A DNA stretch of 64,000 nucleotides, taken from a virus. The notes beneath the pieces are model-generated. The model saw nothing but the letters and a program-made list of their open reading frames with translations, was not told the origin of the DNA and searched no databases. Each line of letters begins with the position of its first letter. Position 1 is the stretch's first letter. The translations under genes and the position numbers were made by a program. This document shows, in pieces, positions 8,482-15,946 of the stretch. Location: positions 221,305-285,304 of the IMG/VR virus record IMGVR_UViG_3300043409_000928. One strand, 5' to 3'.

Positions 8482-9327
8482 TTACATTACCAATATTTTG
8501 CCTTCAAGATTGGACATTACATCGTTAAACATAAGTTCCATATCTCCGGACAGCATTTCAGTTGCATGAGTTCTACTGGCATCATCTCTGGCCTCAGGCT
8601 TTAAATTTAGATACTTGGAAGGTGAGCCCCAGGCCTGACGTCCGTAGCCCAAGTTACTGGGCAAGGGATTAAAAGTCACATGGCCTGTACCCAGGTATTG
8701 TGCAAATATTTCGTATAAGAATTCATAGGGTCTGCGAATCTGATTACTGCGACTACTTTTTTGTGTGCCTATAGCATTGAATAGGGCATTGTATTCAGGT
8801 GTCAACTCTGATTTTAAGTTGCCGCCACGCTCACCACTCTTACCATAGTATTCTTCCAGCATGGAATTAACCTGTCCAAAGAAATGATTTTCTGCCGACG
8901 GCCATGCACCTTCTCGATCTATTTTCCCGCCCCTGCGGTGACCTGCTTGCACAGCATGTCCAAACCTATGAGCCATAAGCCAGGGTGTAAGCATTTGCTT
9001 GGCGTCGCCTTTGTTGCCCACATACACTATGGTAATGGCATTTTCATGGCCAGCAACAATTTGCTCACCGTCATCTCCAAAGATGATTTTAACTGTCGCT
9101 GGGTCCATTGGGCCGTATTCACTGTATCGCCCTGTGCCTGAGATGTTGCTGAAAAACAGTCTGATATCGTAAGGAGTATTGGCAAAGAACTTTTCTGCTT
9201 TTAAACGATTCATTGGATGCGGAATCAGCTTTTTATCAGCACCACGAAATGGCCCAGGCTTGTCAAAGTCACCCAATGGCACATAATCTGCCATTGGGAC
9301 TTCGTTAATTAAATCGCGTATTTTCAT
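8482..9327 (-). CDS. Zincin-like putative metallopeptidase, cargo candidate
   Basis: 281 residues. LMAHRFGHAVQAGH (residues 117-130) has the HxxxH spacing of zincin metallopeptidases (H120, H124), but Arg replaces the usual catalytic Glu of HExxH. A later acidic helix (YEFLYEIFAQYLG) could supply a ligand. The N-terminus MKIRDLINE/V resembles a capsid-targeting leader. The stop lies 2 nt before the giant polyvalent gene and the start overlaps the upstream 2OG gene (ATGA), so these genes form one operon. It may be a degenerate metallopeptidase domain of the kind found in polyvalent proteins. Activity is uncertain. Confidence 0.55.
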   Translation of the reverse strand: MKIRDLINEVPMADYVPLGDFDKPGPFRGADKKLIPHPMNRLKAEKFFANTPYDIRLFFSNISGTGRYSEYGPMDPATVKIIFGDDGEQIVAGHENAITIVYVGNKGDAKQMLTPWLMAHRFGHAVQAGHRRGGKIDREGAWPSAENHFFGQVNSMLEEYYGKSGERGGNLKSELTPEYNALFNAIGTQKSSRSNQIRRPYEFLYEIFAQYLGTGHVTFNPLPSNLGYGRQAWGSPSKYLNLKPEARDDASRTHATEMLSGDMELMFNDVMSNLEGKILVM

Positions 9328-9932
9328 GCCATGTCGCCTATCTTTAGGTGATAGCCAAACTTTATACTATAGCGTACATCATTGGAACTGTTGCTGCCGC
9401 TGTGCCAACTACTTGCCCAATTGGCCGAGTACCAGCCTTGCCCAAACGCACAGGGCATTACATTTGGAAAATTGCCTGCACGATCGTTGTAGAATACAGT
9501 ACTTTTTTCTTCTATTTCATCTTTATTAAAGAACACCATGCCTGCAGTAACAATTGTACGATCATCAACATGTATGGTAGTGTCAAATCCTGGCAGATCC
9601 CTGCAGACTTCATGATATGGCAGTATGTGTAATTTCAGTTGTTCATAGGTAATATTGCTCCACTCCTGCTGGAAAAGTGAACTTTCCCACAACTTGGCCA
9701 ACAGTATTTCTTGAGCATCATCTAAACTCTTGGCAAATTTAGACAGTACAGGCAAATGGTCTATATCCCAAGCTGTTTGTCTAAATGACCATTTTGAATT
9801 CTCATTATCCCCTCCGGGAAGTTCAGAAGACTGCCGCCATGCCACCTGTTCAAATTCCAATCCGTTAGGCACTTCAAACTCTAGTAGATACAGCAGAGAT
9901 CTGTCCTCAGTAATAGATTTAATTATATCCAT
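9324..9932 (-). CDS. 2-oxoglutarate/Fe(II) oxygenase-like protein, cargo candidate
   Basis: 202 residues. The C-terminal half has the double-stranded beta-helix pattern of 2OG oxygenases: LPGFDTTIHVDDR (H121, D123), WHSGSN (H177) and VRYSIKFGYH (R187). This gives the HxD...H iron triad and a likely 2OG-binding Arg. Such phage proteins usually hydroxylate proteins or nucleobases; the substrate is unknown. The N-terminus MDIIKSITE/D ends in I-T-E like the proposed cargo leaders. It overlaps the zincin-like gene by 4 nt. Confidence 0.65.
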   Translation of the reverse strand: MDIIKSITEDRSLLYLLEFEVPNGLEFEQVAWRQSSELPGGDNENSKWSFRQTAWDIDHLPVLSKFAKSLDDAQEILLAKLWESSLFQQEWSNITYEQLKLHILPYHEVCRDLPGFDTTIHVDDRTIVTAGMVFFNKDEIEEKSTVFYNDRAGNFPNVMPCAFGQGWYSANWASSWHSGSNSSNDVRYSIKFGYHLKIGDMA

Positions 9933-9950
9933 GGTCTTAGATCTGCATTA

Positions 9951-12272
9951 TTAATGAAACAACAAATAGCTACCGATTACATCGTTGCGATTGGCACTGT
10001 TATCTCCATCGCCTGGCATTACAATGGTATTCCATTTTGGCTTGTCGCCAACAGGAGTCTTCATCATTTCATCATATGTTAAAATACTGTTCTTATCTAT
10101 AGCGTATTTCTGCGCCATAATTGATTTGAATTGGTCAAGATTTTCTGCGCTGGCAAACTGCATACGGCCTTTGGCATCTTTCTTTAAATTGTTACCATCA
10201 CGGGCAATTAGGTCAAAGAACATGTCTTTGGGAACTACCTTGCTGTGCTTGACACGCTGAAAATCAATTTTCTTTTCCTGACTGCTCAATGCGCCACCAG
10301 AGAAATTCATATTAAAGTTCTTTGGTCGTTGTCCTGTGGCAACATCGGCCATTTTAGTATAAGCATAAAAGCCCACGTCTGGGTTGGCCGTGGCCACACC
10401 ATAGGCCATGTCTAGATATTCAGCACTGAAGAAGTCACCTGCATCGTGCCAACGCACCACAACCTTGGCATTCTTTTTGGCCATTTTACTTTTGGCGGCA
10501 GCAATTTCTGCATTTAATTGACTTGCAAAGCCTTGGGGATCGTTCAACAAGAAGTTCAGCATACGAGCCAAGCCCATGCTGACTGCTTTGAACATCACAT
10601 AGCTACCTTTCATTGCGTAGCAGAATGTCTTACATGCGCCAGCACCTGGACAAGTGTCTACCACAACAAACTCTCCGGTCTTTTCATTTACAGCCAGACC
10701 TTTGAGTGCAGGCAAGCCAATGTCAAATATGGCTTCTGTGCCTGTTTCGCTGTGTTGCATCTTGGCATTTTGTCCAAGAATTCGTCCAGGACGAACCATA
10801 ATAGATTTCTTTAATGCTTCAGCGTCAAATGTTTTACCGCCTTCATCTTTGACTTGAATATTGCTACCGTGAATATATGGATAATCAAACTTGTCACGCT
10901 TGGTCTTTGTTTTGTTTTTACTGCGACCCATTAGGTCTTGCATTTCTGCATCTGGAACAGCACGGTAATTGGCACCTAGACCAAAGTCACCTGGCGCTTC
11001 TGCTATATTCTTTTTAATTTCACCGGTATTGGGATTTTCATGATCGCCACGCTTGACACCAGACTTATAAACTTTCTCACCTGTGCTTGGGCTTATATAG
11101 TAATCACCTTTAGAATCTGTACCAATGCTTTTCACTTTGTATTTCTCGCTGCCTTCCGCCACACCTTGGTTGACGCTTTCGTTTTGTCTGACCATTTTCA
11201 TTAGTTTATCATAATATGGTCTTGTTTTATTTTCTATTCGTCTGGCAATCTCTTTATCATTTCTAAATTTACGATCATACTCCCATGCCTGATCTTGTGT
11301 TAAGCCAGCGGCTTTACCAGTTGGATCAATTGGATAATTATTCAATCCTTTAATCTCGTTAATTGAGTCTCTTGCTGTCTTCGTTCCCTTATGATAAGAC
11401 ATTTCTAGGTTATCATTGTCACTGGATGCTACTTCTACTTTTGCTTGAGAATGTAAGTCAAACATTTCATTACTCCACTTTGACATTTCCGTGTTTGAAT
11501 TTAACATTAATCCAGATATCATATTATAAACATATCCAAGTAAAAAATACGCCTGTGTATTACTTGGCATTTGTAATTTAGAAGTTTTTTCTTTTTTGCC
11601 AATCTCGTAACCAACACCACCACCAGCCGCACCTGCCACAGCCGCCGCACCCAAGCCTTTTAAGAATCCTCTACGGTCTATTTCATCAATTTGACTTTCA
11701 TTTAAGTCACCAAATGGCAAGTACCAAAACCAATTTTCAAAGCCACCTGGATTGGTATCGTAGTCCTGGTGTGCGCTGTTACGGGCACTCATCATCATAC
11801 GCTTGAATTCACTCACAGCGCCATTCTTTTCAGCCACTGCTTCTAGTGCATCATATAATTGGCCAGCTTTAAAACTATCTCTATGCTTTTCAATTCCCGG
11901 TGCCAGCTCATCATACACATCAGCAAATTGCAAATGTAAGTCGCTCATTACACCTTCTTTGACTGTGTCTTCTACTGTGCCTACATAATTGTGATCGTGT
12001 ACTTGATAGCCTTGCTTCTTGTACCATTTGACGGCTGTGTCACAGGCCTGTTCGCGACCGTCTGCTGTGACAGAACACATTCTTTGTCGAGTTTCACCAC
12101 GCTGACTAACAGCAGTATGGTTAGGATCGCTTACTGTAACAGCAACCTTGTGTTTTTGGCGGCCTTCTACTGCTTCTTCGACTTCTTTTTCATCATCTTT
12201 AACAAAAGCATCCAAGCTCATTACAGTAAGTCCGTGTAGTTTGCCTACACCAGCCACTTCGAATATTTTCAT
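9951..12272 (-). CDS. Composite cargo protein: small domain, buried twin-arginine segment, Gp88-like Cys domain
   Basis: 773 residues. Residues 38-100 form a small domain (KHKVAVTVSDPNH...WYKKQGYQVHDH). Residues 199-222 read as a twin-arginine signal (DRRGFLKG followed by an Ala/Gly-rich hydrophobic stretch), although they lie far inside the protein. Residues 430-773 resemble the phage 'gene product 88' domain: CPGAGACKTFCYAMKGSY with three Cys, then VVVRWHDAGDFFS and FYAYTK. Candidate cleavage sites lie at 33 (VEE/A), 106 (VKE/G), 192 (LNE/S), 373 (QGVAE/G) and 425 (IAE/A). The 192 site would leave the twin-arginine motif eight residues from a new N-terminus. The gene sits downstream of a terminator and a late-type motif. 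Functions are unproven. Confidence 0.7.
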   Translation of the reverse strand: MKIFEVAGVGKLHGLTVMSLDAFVKDDEKEVEEAVEGRQKHKVAVTVSDPNHTAVSQRGETRQRMCSVTADGREQACDTAVKWYKKQGYQVHDHNYVGTVEDTVKEGVMSDLHLQFADVYDELAPGIEKHRDSFKAGQLYDALEAVAEKNGAVSEFKRMMMSARNSAHQDYDTNPGGFENWFWYLPFGDLNESQIDEIDRRGFLKGLGAAAVAGAAGGGVGYEIGKKEKTSKLQMPSNTQAYFLLGYVYNMISGLMLNSNTEMSKWSNEMFDLHSQAKVEVASSDNDNLEMSYHKGTKTARDSINEIKGLNNYPIDPTGKAAGLTQDQAWEYDRKFRNDKEIARRIENKTRPYYDKLMKMVRQNESVNQGVAEGSEKYKVKSIGTDSKGDYYISPSTGEKVYKSGVKRGDHENPNTGEIKKNIAEAPGDFGLGANYRAVPDAEMQDLMGRSKNKTKTKRDKFDYPYIHGSNIQVKDEGGKTFDAEALKKSIMVRPGRILGQNAKMQHSETGTEAIFDIGLPALKGLAVNEKTGEFVVVDTCPGAGACKTFCYAMKGSYVMFKAVSMGLARMLNFLLNDPQGFASQLNAEIAAAKSKMAKKNAKVVVRWHDAGDFFSAEYLDMAYGVATANPDVGFYAYTKMADVATGQRPKNFNMNFSGGALSSQEKKIDFQRVKHSKVVPKDMFFDLIARDGNNLKKDAKGRMQFASAENLDQFKSIMAQKYAIDKNSILTYDEMMKTPVGDKPKWNTIVMPGDGDNSANRNDVIGSYLLFH
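11153..11168 (-). repeat. Linker repeat copy 4 (codes QGVAE), in a different gene
   Basis: Exact CTTCCGCCACACCTTG copy in the 773-residue gene, encoding NQGVAE/G at residues 368-374. It is about 5 kb from the three copies in the giant polyvalent gene, and the flanking protein sequence is unrelated. Confidence 0.75.
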
Positions 12273-12312
12273 AATATTAATCCTAAATTAATTGCCAAAC
12301 AAAGGCTTCAGG

Positions 12313-12320
12313 ATATTTAG
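12313..12320 (-). promoter_or_regulatory. Late-type promoter motif CTAAATAT
   Basis: ACTAAATAT on the minus strand, 41 nt before the 773-residue gene and just after the hairpin terminator at 12331. This is a good position for a late promoter driving the 12.3-to-2.4 kb cargo operon. Confidence 0.5.
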
Positions 12321-12330
12321 TCATAATTAA

Positions 12331-12357
12331 AAGCCCACTGGTATTAGCAGTGGGCTT
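12331..12357 (-). terminator. Hairpin terminator between early and cargo units
   Basis: Perfect 10-bp stem AAGCCCACTG / CAGTGGGCTT with a 7-nt loop, followed on the minus strand by TTTTAATTAT. It lies 19 nt after the zinc-ribbon gene and separates the early small-gene units from the cargo operon. Confidence 0.75.
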
Positions 12358-12375
12358 ATTTCAATGAATATTAAA

Positions 12376-12576
12376 TCATTTTCCGTTTATTGCACGGAGA
12401 CGCTCGACCTTTTCATGCTGGTCACGACAGTCGGGACTGCAAAATGACCACTCAGTGGGTTCTTCGCATGTAAGGCAAAAGCCTGTGCGAATAGGTTTAA
12501 ATTGTTTGGCAACTGCACGGCGTAATTCTTCCGCGGCTTCCATTGCTTCTTGTGCGTCATCTACTATATCTGCCAT
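12376..12576 (-). CDS. Small zinc-ribbon protein
   Basis: 66 residues. An acidic helix is followed by CLTCEEP...FCSPDC, a C-x2-C...C-x3-C zinc ribbon reminiscent of DksA/TraR-type or DUF2116-like fingers, and a charged helix. The start at 12576 is chosen for an AGGAAG site 6-7 nt upstream; a longer frame needs a TTG codon without one. It probably shares the transcript started at 13010-13038. A regulatory role is only a guess. Confidence 0.6.
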   Translation of the reverse strand: MADIVDDAQEAMEAAEELRRAVAKQFKPIRTGFCLTCEEPTEWSFCSPDCRDQHEKVERLRAINGK

Positions 12577-12608
12577 TGTACTTCCTTTGATCAATAATGT
12601 AATTATGC

Positions 12609-12962
12609 CTAGTCGGCCTTAGAGTCAGGCTTTTCACCTGCTAATTTTTTAAGCATGGCACGGGCCCGAACATCATCTTCTTTTCTGGCTCGTTTAACAT
12701 CATCGCTCAACTTCAAATGACTATCATATTCTCTGGCCCATTCTACACCAGCTAGCCAGTGTTCAAGTCCTTCAATACTGCCCACAAACAACTCAGCGTC
12801 ACGACTGTAAATTGGTAGAGCCATGGCATCAATGGGCACCAGGCTTAGTGCGCCATGATCGTCAGTGAAACTACTGTGCCTTGATTGATTGAATTTAAAA
12901 CCAATTTTGGTAATTCGTTTCTCAAGCCTGCGAATGCGTTCAATTGTGTTCCAACCTGCCAT
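12609..12962 (-). CDS. Hypothetical protein
   Basis: 117 residues, not recognised. It has a basic, helix-rich start (ERIRRLEKRITKIG), a compact middle and a charged Lys/Arg/Asp C-terminal helix. The ATG at 12962 has GGAGAG close upstream. The -10/-35 promoter that drives it overlaps the end of the next gene upstream. Confidence 0.55.
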   Translation of the reverse strand: MAGWNTIERIRRLEKRITKIGFKFNQSRHSSFTDDHGALSLVPIDAMALPIYSRDAELFVGSIEGLEHWLAGVEWAREYDSHLKLSDDVKRARKEDDVRARAMLKKLAGEKPDSKAD

Positions 12963-13009
12963 TATACTCTCCAACTGTTGGTACCATTATTCAATATGGT
13001 GTATCGTAA

Positions 13010-13038
13010 ATTATACACTGGTTAATTCACAATGTCAA
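13010..13038 (-). promoter_or_regulatory. Sigma70-type early promoter for 12962 and 12576 genes
   Basis: Minus strand TTGACA, 17-nt spacer, TATAAT: a perfect consensus. It lies across the 3' end of the 13022 gene and 48 nt before the 12962 start. Confidence 0.85.
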
Positions 13039-13447
13039 TTATTTTATTAATATGAAATAAATCCACGCTTTCCGAATAATAACCATTGCTTTCCCCAAGC
13101 CAGCGAACGTCAACCCAGCCTTTGAATGTTGCAAACTTGTAAAAGGTCCAGGTGGAACTTTCGTGACACTGGTAAGATTCGGGAACGGTGCCAGCGACTT
13201 CTTCAGCTACCAGGATAGGCGTGCCAACCAGGTCCTGCAGGTCCCCTACAATGTCCTCTACAGTCACATGTTCACAGCAATCTTGCATGTGAGCAAACAC
13301 ATAGCTTTCGCGATCGTTGGACAACACAATTTGACCATGTCCCGGGTCTCCGGTAACTTGTGTAAACACCTTGCCAATCATGCTAGCCAGACCCTCGGAC
13401 GTTTTTACATGGTCGTCGTAGCCCACTGACACATAAACATTATTCAT
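13022..13447 (-). CDS. Conserved phage protein of unknown function (DUF7448-like)
   Basis: 141 residues. The arrangement EDIVGDLQDLVGTPILVAEE followed by WTFYKFATFKGWVDVRWLGESNGYYSESVDL resembles a small family common in large phages with no known role. It is acidic and soluble, without signal or membrane segments. It follows the 13741 gene by 9 nt and shares its promoter. Confidence 0.65.
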   Translation of the reverse strand: MNNVYVSVGYDDHVKTSEGLASMIGKVFTQVTGDPGHGQIVLSNDRESYVFAHMQDCCEHVTVEDIVGDLQDLVGTPILVAEEVAGTVPESYQCHESSTWTFYKFATFKGWVDVRWLGESNGYYSESVDLFHINKIIDIVN

Positions 13448-13456
13448 TTTTAAATC

Positions 13457-13741
13457 CTATTTTTTAGGTAAATCTTTTGCCATCTCGTACCACCTGGTGG
13501 CTTTTGTAAAATTAAAATTTGGGTGTCTGTACATGTAATCTCGCTTGCGCTCTGCCGCCTCTAGTGCGTCTAGCATACGCATTTTATCAAAAAATGGCAG
13601 GCCCATTAATACCCGGTTCATGTCTGTTATGTCTAACTGATATTCTACCCATTTTTCTGTAGCTTTTATATTATAAAAACTGCCATATGCTTTGCGATTA
13701 TTAGCACTTGTGTATTTGCTTATAAAGTTTTTAGCTTGCAT
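13457..13741 (-). CDS. Hypothetical protein
   Basis: 94 residues, basic and helical (AALEAAERKRDYMYRHPNF), with no recognised family. A strong GGAGA ribosome site and a consensus early promoter precede it, so it is very likely a real early gene. Confidence 0.6.
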   Translation of the reverse strand: MQAKNFISKYTSANNRKAYGSFYNIKATEKWVEYQLDITDMNRVLMGLPFFDKMRMLDALEAAERKRDYMYRHPNFNFTKATRWYEMAKDLPKK

Positions 13742-13771
13742 TTACTGTCTCCTTTTGTATAAAGAATAGTC

Positions 13772-13800
13772 AGTATAACACAAAACAATGCCCTTGTCAA
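13772..13800 (-). promoter_or_regulatory. Sigma70-type early promoter for 13741 gene
   Basis: Minus strand TTGACA, 17-nt spacer, TATACT, 30 nt before the start codon. Confidence 0.82.
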
Positions 13801-13826
13801 CAGCCGGGGTATTGTGTACTCAAGTA

Positions 13827-14078
13827 CTAGTCGCCTATGTGACGCATTTTCACATTCAAATGAGCCTGTTCATGTTCAACCAAGAATTTGTGGTTCTTCA
13901 CAGCTTCAGCTTCGGTGTCGTAAGTGGCCACAACATTGTTATCGCCATTGTCATAAAACAAGCAGGTTTCCCATCCACGGCCAGCAGAGTTCAATTTGAC
14001 AGTGGATATTTCAACGGTGCCCACTCGATCCAAGGCCACCTTTTCTGGCATTACAAAATTGTTTACAAAATCTTTCAT
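13827..14078 (-). CDS. Hypothetical protein
   Basis: 83 residues: MKDFVNNFVMPEKVALD, a beta-rich middle (WETCLFYDNGDNNVVATYDTE) and a C-terminal helix. The family is not recognised. The start has GGAG upstream and lies 12 nt after the zinc-finger gene stop, so they are cotranscribed. Confidence 0.55.
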   Translation of the reverse strand: MKDFVNNFVMPEKVALDRVGTVEISTVKLNSAGRGWETCLFYDNGDNNVVATYDTEAEAVKNHKFLVEHEQAHLNVKMRHIGD

Positions 14079-14090
14079 GCTAATTACTCC

Positions 14091-14732
14091 TTAACCCCAA
14101 GCCAAACCAAATCGTTTTGCACACACAGGACCATAACCCACTTGTGTGCTACGCTCGTCTTTCAAACCATGACTGCAAAAACTGCAACCACCTGTGAGTC
14201 TACCATAACGGCCTGCAGTTTCTGCAGGGTTTTCGCTGAACTCTTTGACCAGCTCACTCACTTCCTGCGTGGCACTACGGGTGGCAAAGAACTCACCAGT
14301 GACATCAACACGACCAAAGAACTTGTTCTGTCCAAAGGGCTGGCCGTCTGTGATCATGATTTGGCCTGCATACTTGCTCATTGAGCCTGCACGGTTAAAC
14401 ACCACTGGCTGACCCGCTGACGTCTGCAAGCGAACCTTGATACGCTTCATGGTCTGGCTGGCCACATCAAACAGGTCCTGGATGGCTTTAAAGTCCACAG
14501 TCACATAGGCAACTGGAGCAGGCTTAGGAGCCATGGCCCGCTGAGTCAAGGTATCAATCCAGGGCAATTGTTTGTCGCTGAGTTTGCCAAAGCGATTGAA
14601 GCCAGCAATCAGTGAACCAGCAAAAGCTTGATCACGTTGGCCCAGCTGATCCATCACAGCCACCAGAGCATCAACAGCGGCCTTTTGAACAGCATCAACA
14701 ACAACTGGATTACGGGTTTTGTATGCAAACAT
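14091..14732 (-). CDS. Protein with C-terminal DUF6011-like zinc finger
   Basis: 213 residues. The end, GGCSFCSHGLKDERSTQVGYGPVCAKRFG, matches the phage zinc-finger pattern C-x2-C-x-x-L-x-D...G-x-GPxC-A (DUF6011-like). A beta-rich middle contains FDVASQTMKRIKVRLQT. The start at 14732 is fixed by AAGGAACC 5 nt upstream and because the promoter -10/-35 occupies the longer frame. A nucleic-acid-related role is likely but unspecified. Confidence 0.7.
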   Translation of the reverse strand: MFAYKTRNPVVVDAVQKAAVDALVAVMDQLGQRDQAFAGSLIAGFNRFGKLSDKQLPWIDTLTQRAMAPKPAPVAYVTVDFKAIQDLFDVASQTMKRIKVRLQTSAGQPVVFNRAGSMSKYAGQIMITDGQPFGQNKFFGRVDVTGEFFATRSATQEVSELVKEFSENPAETAGRYGRLTGGCSFCSHGLKDERSTQVGYGPVCAKRFGLAWG

Positions 14733-14760
14733 TTTGGTTCCTTTTTGCTGGTATGTGTGT

Positions 14761-14789
14761 ATTATACTGGATCTGTCCCATTTGGTCAA
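14761..14789 (-). promoter_or_regulatory. Sigma70-type early promoter for 14732 gene
   Basis: Minus strand TTGACC, 17-nt spacer, TATAAT, 28 nt before the ATG. Confidence 0.85.
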
Positions 14790-14792
14790 CCG

Positions 14793-15071
14793 TTAATTGC
14801 ACCAGTAAGCTTCGCTGTCTACACGGCAAGCCCAGGGAGTGTCTGCATCAATCGTTACAGGCAAGCCAGTCATCAAATTCTTCACTGTGATCTTGGGTGC
14901 CGTGTATGTAGCACGGTCCACAATGTTCAGTTGGCTTTCAGTCCAACCTGCTTTGTTGCACAAGCGAGTTCTGGTAGCACGAGCGGCACCAAAAGTCTTG
15001 TAAGCACGGGTCTTGTTAGGACCATCTGTAACAATTAAACCAGTACCTTTTGCAACAATTACGTATGACAT
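14793..15071 (-). CDS. Hypothetical protein
   Basis: 92 residues, Thr/Ala-rich, with alternating beta and helix (YVIVAKGTGLIVTDG...FGAARATRTRLCNKAG). The family is not recognised. An AAGGAACTC ribosome site and a perfect early promoter precede it. The leader sequence is nearly the same as that of the 14732 gene (CAGCAAAAAGGAAC), suggesting duplicated control regions. Confidence 0.6.
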   Translation of the reverse strand: MSYVIVAKGTGLIVTDGPNKTRAYKTFGAARATRTRLCNKAGWTESQLNIVDRATYTAPKITVKNLMTGLPVTIDADTPWACRVDSEAYWCN

Positions 15072-15101
15072 TTTGAGTTCCTTTTTGCTGTTTATGTGTA
15101 T

Positions 15102-15130
15102 ATTATACTGTGGATTGGGCCTACTGTCAA
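15102..15130 (-). promoter_or_regulatory. Sigma70-type early promoter for 15071 gene
   Basis: Minus strand TTGACA, 17-nt spacer, TATAAT; perfect consensus, 30 nt before ATG. Confidence 0.87.
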
Positions 15131-15149
15131 CCGAAATTGTGTTGTATTT

Positions 15150-15347
15150 TTACAACGAATTTGTAACAGGATGAATTTCAAAGCGGTAGCCCAACTTCTT
15201 TGGATACAGTTGGTATTGCAGTTCACGCACTTCACGGCCCATTTCTGCTGAGTCACGATGTTGCCAAACTGAAGTTGAAACAATTCGCTCGCCAGACTTG
15301 CAACGGCGGTCCACTTTGTAAATGTACATGGTGTGTGACTGTTTCAT
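15150..15347 (-). CDS. Small basic hypothetical protein
   Basis: 65 residues (MKQSHTMYIYKVDRRCKSGERIVSTSVWQ in its first half), basic and beta-rich. A GGAGTT ribosome site lies before the ATG. It follows the GIY-YIG gene by 9 nt. An overlapping frame at 15092-15283 is a shadow of it. Confidence 0.5.
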   Translation of the reverse strand: MKQSHTMYIYKVDRRCKSGERIVSTSVWQHRDSAEMGREVRELQYQLYPKKLGYRFEIHPVTNSL

Positions 15348-15356
15348 GATAACTCC

Positions 15357-15689
15357 TTAAAGTGTATTGAGTGCTGGTTGCATGATTGCTGTCAGTTCAC
15401 GCTCGCGAGCATGAGCCGCTGTCTTGCCACGCACAACTTCCAACAAGTAAGGCGTAAAGCCTTCACGACCGTGTGTACGAAGTGCTTCGCACAGATTCCA
15501 GTTCTTGCTTTCTGTATTGGCACGGCTCAAGTGACGATTAAAACGTCCACGCACAGAGCTTAATGCAGAGCCATCAACCACTGTGATTCCGATGTAGCTT
15601 TCGCCTGTAACTTCGCAGAACAGCTCGTATATCGCATGGTTGCGATCTGTACGGCGCTTGCGTTGTGTTGGAGTGTTTTTGCAGTTCAT
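15357..15689 (-). CDS. GIY-YIG nuclease-like protein
   Basis: 110 residues, the size of a single GIY-YIG domain. HAIYELFCEVTGESYIGIT gives the degenerate GIY...YIG pair, followed by an Arg/His helix (VRGRFNRHLSRA) and a late Glu (ARERELTAIMQPALN). No separate DNA-recognition domain is visible. It may be a homing-type or host-DNA-degrading nuclease. The ATG lies only 6 nt after the -10 box, so the mRNA should be leaderless. Confidence 0.7.
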   Translation of the reverse strand: MNCKNTPTQRKRRTDRNHAIYELFCEVTGESYIGITVVDGSALSSVRGRFNRHLSRANTESKNWNLCEALRTHGREGFTPYLLEVVRGKTAAHARERELTAIMQPALNTL

Positions 15690-15695
15690 GTTATT

Positions 15696-15724
15696 ATTAT
15701 AGCACTCTGGACCACTTTGGTCAA
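15696..15724 (-). promoter_or_regulatory. Sigma70-type promoter, leaderless transcript (GIY-YIG gene)
   Basis: Minus strand TTGACC, 17-nt spacer, TATAAT. The ATG begins 6 nt after TATAAT, so transcription should start at or next to the start codon. Confidence 0.83.
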
Positions 15725-15910
15725 CCGTTTTCTGGCGTTTTAAGCCGGATTTCTGAGCCTATTTTTGTTGTTTTTTAGCAACAAACTGGGATATGCACTG
15801 GATTAAGCTGGATTAGTATTTTTGTGGGGTTTTTGCAACAAAAAGTAGTGGATTTTGTGGTGAAAGGTGACCCAATAATTGAAGCATTGAATAAATATGT
15901 TTGTGCAAAT

Positions 15911-15932
15911 GAAACACCCTTAGGGGTGTTTC
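15911..15932. terminator. Bidirectional-type hairpin terminator
   Basis: 9-bp stem GAAACACCC / GGGTGTTTC with TTAG loop and TTTTT on the plus side. It lies 15 nt after the lipoprotein gene stop on the minus strand. The surrounding 15725-15946 region shows no supported gene. Confidence 0.65.
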
Positions 15933-15946
15933 TTTTTGGCTTTAGT

